The notes beneath the pieces are model-generated. The model made no database searches, was not told where the DNA came from, and was given only the letters and a program-made list of their open reading frames with translations. A stretch of DNA of 64,000 bases from S012-135 sp964423785 (GTDB taxonomy: Bacteria; Desulfobacterota; Desulfobulbia; Desulfobulbales; S012-135): contig CAYRGZ010000001.1 in NCBI GenBank assembly GCA_964423785.1, forward strand, positions 1 through 64,000. Direction: 5' to 3'. Positions 27,016-33,617 of this stretch are shown piece by piece. Both the position numbers and the translations under genes were made by a program. Position 1 is the stretch's first letter. The number at the start of each line of letters is the position of its first letter.

Positions 27016-28059
27016 TCAGTGCGTTGCCAAGAGATCGAGGACGGCGCTCGCCACCTCGTTCGGTTCGATGGCGAGCATGCATTCGAAGCCGTGCTTGCAC
27101 GTTGGTCGCAGGCAGGGCGAGCAAGATAGTGGCCGGCGGATGATGCGTGCCTTCTTAGAAAACGGCCCGGTGGCCTCGGGATCGGTGGAGCCGAAGATGG
27201 CGACGAGCGGGACGCCGGCGGCGGCGGCGACGTGCATGAGGCCGGAGTCGTTGGTTACGAAGCAGTCACACAGGGCAATGGCCGCCAGGGCCTGGGCCAA
27301 CGTGGTCCGGCCGCAGAGATCCAGGGTCTCCGGCACCGCCCTGGTGATGACATCGGCTGCCTCGCGATCGGCTTTCGTCCCGAAGATGACCGGCGTGCCG
27401 CCGAGTTGCCGGTGTAGTCGTTGGGCCAGGGTGGCGTACCGCTCCGCCGGCCACCGTTTGGCCGGCCCGTAGGCGGCGCCGGGATTGAGGCCGATGAGCG
27501 GCCGCGACCGGTCGGCGAATGTCTTTTCCGCCCAGGTCCTCGCCTCGTTTGATAGCGGCAAGTACAGATCGTTCTTTCCCGGTGTGAGCCCCAGTTGGGC
27601 GAGTAGATCCTGATAGTAATATACCTGGTGCGCCCGGCGGATCGCCGGTCGGATTGGTACCGGGTGGGTGAGGAGCGGCCGCCGGCCGTCGCGGCTGTAG
27701 CCGGCGATCACGGGAATGCCGGCCAGCCGGGCGATGACTGCCGCCTCGAAGGCGTTTTGTAGAAGAATGGCCATGTCGAATCCCTGGCGGCGCAACTGGC
27801 GACCCAGCCGGTACATACCGCGCACCCCCCGGTGTTCCGATCGTTTTCGGTACTCGATCACCGTATCGACGTGCAGATTGGCGGTAAAGATGTCCGCCAC
27901 CCACGGCTGCGCCAATACCGAGATATGGGCGGCTGGAAAGTTTTGCCGGATGGTGCGGACCGCCGGTAGGGTCATGATGGCGTCGCCGACCCAGTTGGTG
28001 GCCCGGATCAGGATGCGGGCCGGCCGCAGCCCGGTTATGGTCGTCTGTTTCCGTCGCAT
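27016..28059 (-). CDS. waaF: Lipopolysaccharide heptosyltransferase II
   Basis: 347-residue GT9 enzyme adding the second heptose of the LPS inner core. The N-terminus is ILIRATNWVGDAIMTLPAVR, the WaaF signature. The donor site is TNDSGLMHVAAAAGVPLVAI-FGSTDP with AYGPAKRWPAERYA before it and the tail SCSPCLRPTCKHGFECM. The ATNWVGD motif distinguishes it from WaaC (TSAIGD). The start is ATG at 28059; no strong Shine-Dalgarno is seen. A gap of 473 bp containing three repeats lies upstream. Confidence 0.92.
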   Translation of the reverse strand: MRRKQTTITGLRPARILIRATNWVGDAIMTLPAVRTIRQNFPAAHISVLAQPWVADIFTANLHVDTVIEYRKRSEHRGVRGMYRLGRQLRRQGFDMAILLQNAFEAAVIARLAGIPVIAGYSRDGRRPLLTHPVPIRPAIRRAHQVYYYQDLLAQLGLTPGKNDLYLPLSNEARTWAEKTFADRSRPLIGLNPGAAYGPAKRWPAERYATLAQRLHRQLGGTPVIFGTKADREAADVITRAVPETLDLCGRTTLAQALAAIALCDCFVTNDSGLMHVAAAAGVPLVAIFGSTDPEATGPFSKKARIIRRPLSCSPCLRPTCKHGFECMLAIEPNEVASAVLDLLATH

Positions 28060-28128
28060 CGTGAAACGACGAAGCTAAACCGATTTCTGGCCGGTCGTCA
28101 ACCGTGGTTTGGCCGTTGCGGATATTTT

Positions 28129-28209
28129 GATTCCATCGAGTTCACGGTGGGTAACCCGTCGAATTCCCGTGTCAGACCTGCGCCGACTGCGCGTTTTTAC
28201 GGGATCGTC
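28129..28209 (-). repeat. Dispersed hairpin repeat, copy R5 (truncated)
   Basis: About 81 bp, inverted relative to R1-R4. It keeps the core (the CCGTGTCAGACCTG and GGGTAACCC boxes as read on the plus strand) but has lost the outer arm of the terminal hairpin; only GATTCCATC remains. Confidence 0.75.
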
Positions 28210-28259
28210 ATGTTTTCCGGTTTACGGTTGCGGGTTTCCAGTTTAGAGTAGGCAGTTTT

Positions 28260-28360
28260 GATGGAATCGCAAAAAATGCGATTCCATCAGGTTCACGGTG
28301 TGTAACCCGTTGAATTGCCGTGTCAGGCCTGGACCGGCTGCGATTTTTTACGAGGCCATC
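28260..28360 (-). repeat. Dispersed hairpin repeat, copy R6
   Basis: 101 bp, inverted orientation, with a perfect 12-bp hairpin GATGGAATCGCA, loop AAAAA, TGCGATTCCATC (28260-28288). The length equals R1, R3 and R4. Confidence 0.85.
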
Positions 28361-28366
28361 AGTTTT

Positions 28367-28491
28367 GATGGAATCGTAACAATTCCGATCGGTCATTCGC
28401 TGCGCTCACCACCTCCATCGAGTTCACGGTTTGTAACCATTTGAATTATCGTGTCAGGCCTGGGCCGACTGCGAGTTTTTGCGGGTTCATC
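28367..28491 (-). repeat. Dispersed hairpin repeat, copy R7 (hairpin interrupted)
   Basis: About 125 bp, inverted orientation. The core is intact, but the terminal hairpin is split by extra sequence at 28389-28414. That segment matches 40679-40704 upstream of zorA at 25 of 26 positions. R7 is 41 bp from the aminotransferase start. Confidence 0.75.
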
Positions 28492-28532
28492 AGTTTTCCG
28501 GAATCATTTCGAACCAACTAAGGAATAACGCG

Positions 28533-29687
28533 ATGCAGTTCATCGACCTCGCCGCCCAGCAGCGGCGTATCCGTTCGGCCATCGAGGCGCGGATCGCCCG
28601 GGTCCTCGACCACGGTCGTTACGTTCTCGGACCGGAGAACGAGGAATTGGAAGAGCGCCTGGCCGGTTATGTGGGGGTCGCCCATGCACTGGGCTGTTCC
28701 AGCGGTACCGATGCGTTGCTCCTCGGCCTGATGGCCATGGGCGTCGGGCCGGGCGATGCAGTATTCACCACCCCCTTCACCTTTGTGGCTACCGCCGAGG
28801 CCATCGCCCTCACCGGCGCTATCCCGGTATTCGTCGATATCGATCCGCGGACGTTCAACCTCGATCCGGCACAGCTGGCGCGGGCCGTGGAGGCGGTTCG
28901 GACCGGCGACGCCGCTGCCCATCCCCTGCCGCGCCAGGCCTGGGAGGGGCGGCTCGTGCCCCGGGGCGTCATTGCCGTCGATCTCTTCGGGGTGCCGGCG
29001 GATTACGACCGGATCATGGCCGTGGCCGCGGCACACGATCTGTTCGTCATCGAGGATGCGGCCCAGAGTTTCGGGGCCGAGTACCGTGGCCGTCGGGCCG
29101 GCAGCCTCGGACATTTGGCCGCCACCAGTTTCTTCCCCGCCAAGCCGCTGGGCGGCTACGGAGACGGCGGCATGGTCTTCACCGATGATGCCGAGCTGGC
29201 CGCGGCCATCCGCTCGATCCGCGTCCACGGTCAGGGCCGCGATCGTTATCAAAACGTGCGTCTCGGGCTCAACGCCCGGTTGGATACCCTGCAGGCGGCG
29301 GTATTGCTTTGCAAGTTCGATATGTTCCCGGAGGAGCTCGATCGGCGTCAGCAGGTTGCGGCAGCCTATGGGGAGCGGATCGCCGCGGCCTGCCTGGCCG
29401 TAACGACGCCCCACGTGCCGTCGGATTGCCGGTCGGCCTGGGCCCAGTATTCCGTCTTGGCCGATAACCGGCAGCGCTATCTCGACCGTCTGACCGCAGC
29501 CGGTATCCCGTACGCCATCTACTATCCGGTTCCCTTGCATCTCCAGGAGGCCTTCCGGTATCTTGGCTACCAGCCGGGCGCCATGCCGGTTGCGGAGGCC
29601 GTGGCCGACCGCATCTTCAGCCTGCCTATGCATCCGTATCTCGATGAGGCGGACATCGACCGGGTGGTCGCCGCCCTGGCCGGTTGA
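28533..29687 (+). CDS. DegT/DnrJ/EryC1 family sugar aminotransferase
   Basis: 384-residue PLP enzyme that aminates a nucleotide keto-sugar, cytoplasmic. ALGCSSGTDALLLGLMAMGV binds PLP phosphate, VIEDAAQSFGAEYRGRRAG contains the PLP-pyridine Asp, and SFFPAKPLGGYGDGG holds the Schiff-base Lys. The start MQFIDLAAQQRRI resembles WbpE-type enzymes (UDP-2-acetamido-3-keto-glucuronate aminotransferase). ATG at 28533 follows AAGGAATAACGCG. The UDP-sugar dehydrogenase at 46.9-48.2 kb could supply its precursor pathway. The exact sugar is uncertain. Confidence 0.88.
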   Translation: MQFIDLAAQQRRIRSAIEARIARVLDHGRYVLGPENEELEERLAGYVGVAHALGCSSGTDALLLGLMAMGVGPGDAVFTTPFTFVATAEAIALTGAIPVFVDIDPRTFNLDPAQLARAVEAVRTGDAAAHPLPRQAWEGRLVPRGVIAVDLFGVPADYDRIMAVAAAHDLFVIEDAAQSFGAEYRGRRAGSLGHLAATSFFPAKPLGGYGDGGMVFTDDAELAAAIRSIRVHGQGRDRYQNVRLGLNARLDTLQAAVLLCKFDMFPEELDRRQQVAAAYGERIAAACLAVTTPHVPSDCRSAWAQYSVLADNRQRYLDRLTAAGIPYAIYYPVPLHLQEAFRYLGYQPGAMPVAEAVADRIFSLPMHPYLDEADIDRVVAALAG

Positions 29688-29760
29688 GGTCCCTTGCCGG
29701 TCCGGCGGATCGCAGGCGGCTTTACCCTGTGTCGTTCACGGCCCGCTTTTCGGCGGACTG

Positions 29761-30723
29761 TCAGGCATGGTAGCGGAGCTTGAGTTCCCAGGGATGGGGA
29801 CGCAGGTAGTACTGGTCGGAAAGATCGTGCCGGCGGTATTTGCGCGCGTAGTGCTCGAGCAGGGTCACCGGCACGATGAGCGGCACGAGGCCGGCCCGGT
29901 ACCGTTCGACGATCTCCCGGAGTTCTCGTCTTTCGTCGGCCGTGAGATTCTTCTTGAGATAGCCCAGGCAACGGTGCAGGACTCTCGCGTGCTTGGCCAC
30001 GGTGGCCTTGCGTTTGAGGGCTGCAAAAAGGAGCTCGGTGTAGCGGGGCAGGAGTTCGTCGAGGGGAAGGCTCCCGGCCACCAGCCGGTCCAGGGCCCGG
30101 TAATGTTCGACGCTGTGGGCCATGACCAGGAGTTTGTGGCGGCTGTGGAAGAGGACGAGGTCCCTTTTGGTGGGGATCAGATGGAGCAGCCGGTGCATGA
30201 TGAAGACCCGTTCGATGAAGTTTTCGCGGCGTTCGATGTCGTACAGGCCGCTTTCTTCTTCCACCGGCAACAAGGGAAAGCGCTCCATGAATCGGCGGGC
30301 GAAGATGCCGACGCCGGTGCGCCGCACCTTGCCGTCCTCTCCGTGCACCTTGACCCGCGTCATGCCCGACGACGGGGATTTGCTTTTGAAAATGAAACCG
30401 CAGAGCCCCCTCCTGGCCAGCGCCTCGAGCCGGGCGGTGGCCCAGGTGTGCATCCGTTCGGTGTGGTCGATGCCCGATTCCCGGCCCACCAGACGGGGAT
30501 TTTGCGGGTCGCCCACGAGGTGGATGGGTTCCCGCGGCACTCCCATGTCGCATTCCACTTCCGGACAGACCGGAACGAATTCGAAGAACCGGCCCAGGAC
30601 GTCGGCAATGTAGGGGTCCCGCCGATGGTTGCCGTCGTAGCGGACCTTGTTGCCAAGCAGACAGGAACTGACCCCGATCCGGATTCGGTCTTCCGGTGAG
30701 GTCATCGATTTTCTCGGATCCAT
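29761..30723 (-). CDS. DUF523-DUF1722 (YbgA-type) protein
   Basis: 320 residues. The N-terminal DUF523 domain (about 14-155) has GVSSCLLGNKVRYDG, FVPVCPEVECDMGVPREPI, RRGLCGFIFKSKSPSSG and GVGIFARRFMERFP. DUF523 alone is known from thiouracil desulfidases (TudS) that bind an Fe-S cluster through conserved Cys. Here the SPS(C/S)G position is Ser, so cluster binding by that residue is not expected. The C-terminal DUF1722/YbgA domain (about 170-310) includes LVLFHSRHKLLVMAHSVEHY. Function of the fusion is unknown. The start is either 30723 or 30705. It borders the tRNA-Arg island on its left side. Confidence 0.8.
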   Translation of the reverse strand: MDPRKSMTSPEDRIRIGVSSCLLGNKVRYDGNHRRDPYIADVLGRFFEFVPVCPEVECDMGVPREPIHLVGDPQNPRLVGRESGIDHTERMHTWATARLEALARRGLCGFIFKSKSPSSGMTRVKVHGEDGKVRRTGVGIFARRFMERFPLLPVEEESGLYDIERRENFIERVFIMHRLLHLIPTKRDLVLFHSRHKLLVMAHSVEHYRALDRLVAGSLPLDELLPRYTELLFAALKRKATVAKHARVLHRCLGYLKKNLTADERRELREIVERYRAGLVPLIVPVTLLEHYARKYRRHDLSDQYYLRPHPWELKLRYHA

Positions 30724-30870
30724 CTTTCGGCTAGCAGTGTGGTGATGCCGAAGAAAGCAGCGCAGCTCCGCGGTGCCCGCCGGTTATCTGGCATCCATGA
30801 GCGTCTGTTCGTGCGCCAAGTACGCGAAGACGAGGGCTGGATATAATACGGAGGTTGCCGATAAGGTACG

Positions 30871-30918
30871 TGGCGCGCCAGGGAGGATTCGAACCCCCGA
30901 CCTACGGATTAGAAGTCC
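30871..30918 (-). repeat. attL: Left attachment site: duplicated 3' end of tRNA-Arg
   Basis: 48 bp identical to 42861-42908, the 3' part of the intact tRNA-Arg (T arm, variable loop, anticodon stem 3' side and CCA end). After a single A/G difference and two matching T the sequences diverge. This is the duplication a tyrosine recombinase leaves when an element integrates into a tRNA 3' end. The tRNA 5' half is absent, so it is not a functional tRNA. Confidence 0.92.
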
Positions 30919-30961
30919 ATTCTGACGTGATTTTGCGTGATTTCGCGTGAAGCAATAACCC

Positions 30962-30990
30962 TTGAACTTGTCGTCGTTTTCTGCTATTCT
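30962..30990 (+). promoter_or_regulatory. Candidate sigma-70 promoter for int-hicA-hicB
   Basis: TTGAAC (30962-30967), a 17-bp spacer, then TATTCT (30985-30990), inside the island 148 bp before the chosen integrase start. The surrounding 30.7-31.1 kb has no gene. It also holds a short tandem motif (GTGATTTTGCGTGATTTCGC) next to attL that could be an integrase binding site. Confidence 0.4.
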
Positions 30991-31029
30991 TTCTTCATGC
31001 GACATCACTGAAAATCACCCCTCCACACG

Positions 31030-31058
31030 GTAAAAAGTGGGGACAGAGTGGGGACTGG
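31030..31058 (+). repeat. 29-bp island-internal direct repeat, left copy
   Basis: Identical over 29 bp to 42775-42803, which lies inside the right island end in the same orientation. It contains two tandem GTGGGGAC units, and the similarity continues imperfectly for 10 more bases. It lies 112 bp inside attL. Candidate arm-type integrase sites. Confidence 0.6.
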
Positions 31059-31137
31059 CGGGCGAAAACGGATTCGCGTTTTCATGGAATCCGTAGGTTT
31101 CCGTCCTGGGCCGAACCCCCGAGGAGACGACGGCAGC

Positions 31138-32373
31138 ATGCCCCGGTGGAAACCCACGAAGTACGAGGGCGTCCGATACCGTGAACACCCTACACGAAAG
31201 CACGGTATCCGTCCAGACCGTTACTTTGCCATCCGGCTCCAGATAAATGGTCGCCGCCACGAGGAAGGCGTGGGCTGGGAGAGCGAAGGCTGGACGGCTT
31301 CCAAGGCTGCCACCCTCCGGGCCGAACTGAAGCGAGCGGCCACCACCGGCGACGGCCCCGTGGCCCTGGCCGAGAAGCGGCGGCTGGCCGAGGAACGACG
31401 GCAACGGGAAGAGGCTGAGCGGCGACGGCGGGAACTGGAAGAAGTCACTTTTGCCGAATTCTTCCAGGACAATTACTTGCCGTGGACCACCGGCAACGGC
31501 AAGTCGGCCCGGTCGCTCCAGCGTGAACGCTCCCTTTTCCGGCTGTGGCTTGCCCCCGTGATCGGCGACCTTCTTTTCGGCGAAATCTCCCCCTTCCACA
31601 TAGAAAAGATTAAGGCAACGATGCTGAAGGCCGGCCGGGCTCTTCGTTCGGTGCAGTATGCTCTGGCCCTGGTGCGGCAGGTGTGGAACCGGGCGCGGGA
31701 TGCCGGCATCCACGACCTCCCGTGCCCGACCAGGAAGGTGAAGCTGGACACGAAGAAGCACGACAACCGCCGGATCAAGTTCTTGACCCGCGAGGAAGCG
31801 GCGGCCCTACTTGCGGAATGCCGGCGGCGAAGTGCAAACCTGCACGACATGGCCTTGTTGTCCCTGCATTGCGGGCTGCGGGCCGGGGAGATTTTCGGCC
31901 TGACCTGGGCCGACGTGGACATCACCCACGGCTTGGTCGTCCTGCGGGACACCAAGAGCGGCCGGACCCGTTCGGTGCCCATGACCGAGGCGGTACGGAC
32001 CATGTTCTGCGGCCGGGAACGGGGTAAGCCGACGGACCTTGTTTTCCCGGCGCGGGATGGTGGTCGGATCGAGCAGATTTCAAACGCCTTTGACCAGGCG
32101 GTGAAGGCCCTTGGTCTGAACGAGGGTGTCACGGACCGGCGACAGCGGGTTGTCTTTCACACCCTGCGCCACACCTACGCTTCTTGGCTTGTGGCGGCCG
32201 GGACCGACCTGTACACGGTGCAGCGGCTCCTGGGGCACCAGAGCATTGCCCTGACCGAGCGGTATGCCCACCTTGCCCCGGACACGTTGAAGGCCGCGAC
32301 ACAAGCGCTGGAGCAGTACGTCAACGATACGCCGCCACGGCTGAACGTCGTCCCTGGAGGCCGGGGACGATGA
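31138..32373 (+). CDS. int: Tyrosine recombinase integrase (P4-like, tRNA-targeting)
   Basis: 411 residues. The N-terminal arm-binding region begins MPRWKPTKYEGVRYREHPTR, a start common in this integrase group. A Glu/Arg-rich helix lies at about 75-125, a SAM-like core-binding domain at about 125-220, and the catalytic domain after that. Catalytic residues: Arg in HCGLRAGEIFGL, His-x2-Arg in HTLRHTYASW, His in LLGHQS and Tyr in ERYAHLAP, all present. ATG at 31138 was chosen over the frame start at 31048 because family similarity begins there. It ends in an ATGA overlap with hicA. It would catalyse integration and excision at tRNA-Arg. Confidence 0.92.
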   Translation: MPRWKPTKYEGVRYREHPTRKHGIRPDRYFAIRLQINGRRHEEGVGWESEGWTASKAATLRAELKRAATTGDGPVALAEKRRLAEERRQREEAERRRRELEEVTFAEFFQDNYLPWTTGNGKSARSLQRERSLFRLWLAPVIGDLLFGEISPFHIEKIKATMLKAGRALRSVQYALALVRQVWNRARDAGIHDLPCPTRKVKLDTKKHDNRRIKFLTREEAAALLAECRRRSANLHDMALLSLHCGLRAGEIFGLTWADVDITHGLVVLRDTKSGRTRSVPMTEAVRTMFCGRERGKPTDLVFPARDGGRIEQISNAFDQAVKALGLNEGVTDRRQRVVFHTLRHTYASWLVAAGTDLYTVQRLLGHQSIALTERYAHLAPDTLKAATQALEQYVNDTPPRLNVVPGGRGR

Positions 32374-32558
32374 AGGTCCGGGACATTATCCGGCTGATCG
32401 AGCAAGAGGGATGGGTGCAGGTACGCCAGCGGGGAAGCCATCGGCAATTCAAGCACCCTTCCCGGCCGGGGCTGGTGACCATTGCCGGCCATCCCGGTGA
32501 CGACCTGGCCCCTGGAACCTTGAAGAGCATCTTGAGACAAGCGGGGATCGAATCATGA
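32370..32558 (+). CDS. hicA: HicA-family mRNA interferase toxin
   Basis: 62 residues with a double-stranded-RNA-binding-like fold: MKVRDIIRLIEQEGWVQVRQ, then GSHRQFKHPSRPGLVTIAGH with the catalytic His in GSH, and GTLKSILRQAGI at the end. HicA cleaves mRNA and is neutralised by HicB. The start overlaps the integrase stop (ATGA) and its own stop overlaps hicB (ATGA), so the three are translationally coupled. Confidence 0.9.
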   Translation: MKVRDIIRLIEQEGWVQVRQRGSHRQFKHPSRPGLVTIAGHPGDDLAPGTLKSILRQAGIES

Positions 32559-32770
32559 GAAACTTCGTGGTCATCATCGAGCAAGCAGAAGGCAACCTGT
32601 CCGCCTACGTGCCCGACCTGCCGGGCTGTGTCGCTACCGGCGCGACCGAGGACGAGGTGTTGCACAACATCAAAGAGGCCATCGAGTTCCACCTTGAAGG
32701 TCTTGCCCTGGCAGGGATGCCCGTCCCTTCCAGCCGGGCCGTTGTCCGGGAGGTGGAGGTGGCGGCGTAG
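32555..32770 (+). CDS. hicB: HicB-family antitoxin (short form)
   Basis: 71 residues of the partial-RNase-H HicB fold: FVVIIEQAEGNLSAYVPDLP, GCVATGATEDEVLHNIKEAI and EFHLEGLALAGMPVP. It has no C-terminal DNA-binding (RHH or HTH) extension, so autoregulation by this protein alone is doubtful. It follows hicA with a 4-bp overlap. Confidence 0.88.
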   Translation: MRNFVVIIEQAEGNLSAYVPDLPGCVATGATEDEVLHNIKEAIEFHLEGLALAGMPVPSSRAVVREVEVAA

Positions 32771-32793
32771 GGCTTGTCTGCGTTTGTTATAGG

Positions 32794-33616
32794 CCGAAGT
32801 TCCCTCGGTAAAAAACAAAACCTCTTCATGATTGTCGAACAACATCGAGGCCAGCGCCTAGCGCATGTGTCATTTCACGTAGTACGCCAGCAGGCAGAGG
32901 AGATGTTCGGTTGAGGACATGTTCGATATCATGGGTACTGAACTTTACAGAGTTGAGGCTGCCAATGGTTTAATTCGGTGAAATAACAACATTAAACGCA
33001 AAACCCTTCCATCCTTGGTATACTGAGCTTGCAAAATTATCCAATAATTCCAAGGAGGAATGGTCTAAATGTACGATATCAGCAACCTCGAAAAGCTGGC
33101 AGCAATTCATTTGAACAACAGGATTGATACGTTCTTTGACAACTTCCGCCTCGGCACCCTGCTCAACCGAGCGGGTATCCGTAAGCTCCGGGGCGTTTCG
33201 CTGGTCAAGCTGTTCAAGGCCATATTCATGCTGGCCTTCATCCGGGAGAACTTCTTCCGCGGTATCGTCCAGCAGGATCAGGGGTTCGGCAAGGATGCCG
33301 CCTACGCTCTGCTCCAAGGGGCCAACTACAACTGGCGCAAACTGCTGTTGCTACTGGCGGCCAAGCTCTGCGCGGCTTTCTACCTGCTGACCGAGAAGGA
33401 CAAGCGGAAAGTCCTGATGATCGATGATGCCACCTACGAGCGGCCTTATTCGCGGAAGGTAGAGTTGGTGGCGCGCGTCCATGACAACTGCCGTAAACGG
33501 TTCACCAGGGGATTCAAAATGCTGACCCTGGTCTTGTCGGATGGAGTCAGGACGGGAACTTTCTGATATCATGGAGAATTCCCTTCAGTCCCATCCTATT
33601 TGTTCGGGAACTTCGG
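32794..33616 (+). mobile_element. Remnant of an IS4-type insertion sequence
   Basis: 11-bp terminal inverted repeats CCGAAGTTCCC (32794-32804) and GGGAACTTCGG (33606-33616) flank a truncated transposase gene. The 823-bp length is about half that of intact relatives, so an internal deletion has removed the 3' two-thirds of the transposase. The right repeat ends next to the zorD stop codon. The 32771-33068 stretch has no other gene. The element boundaries are inferred from the short repeats only. Confidence 0.45.
33069..33566 (+). pseudogene. Truncated IS4-family transposase
   Basis: 165-residue frame starting MYDISNLEKLAAIHLNNRID after AAGGAGGAATGGTCTAA. It includes the first catalytic-Asp region KRKVLMIDDATYERPYSRKV and GFKMLTLVLSDGV, where relatives continue for some 250-300 more residues with the second Asp and the Glu. 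Here the frame jumps to RTGTF and stops. Not expected to be active. Confidence 0.8.
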
Positions 33617-33617
33617 G

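Noticed and set aside
24252..28491. CRISPR array
   Set aside because: The repeats are about 100 bp, irregularly spaced, in both orientations and separated by genes, with no unique-spacer pattern and no cas genes.
30871..30921. Second tRNA-Arg
   Set aside because: Only the 3' 48 nt are present; the D arm and acceptor 5' side are missing, so it is an attachment-site fragment.
32184..32369. N-terminal extension of HicA
   Set aside because: The extra 62 codons overlap the integrase in another frame and have no HicA similarity; ATG at 32370 gives the normal length.
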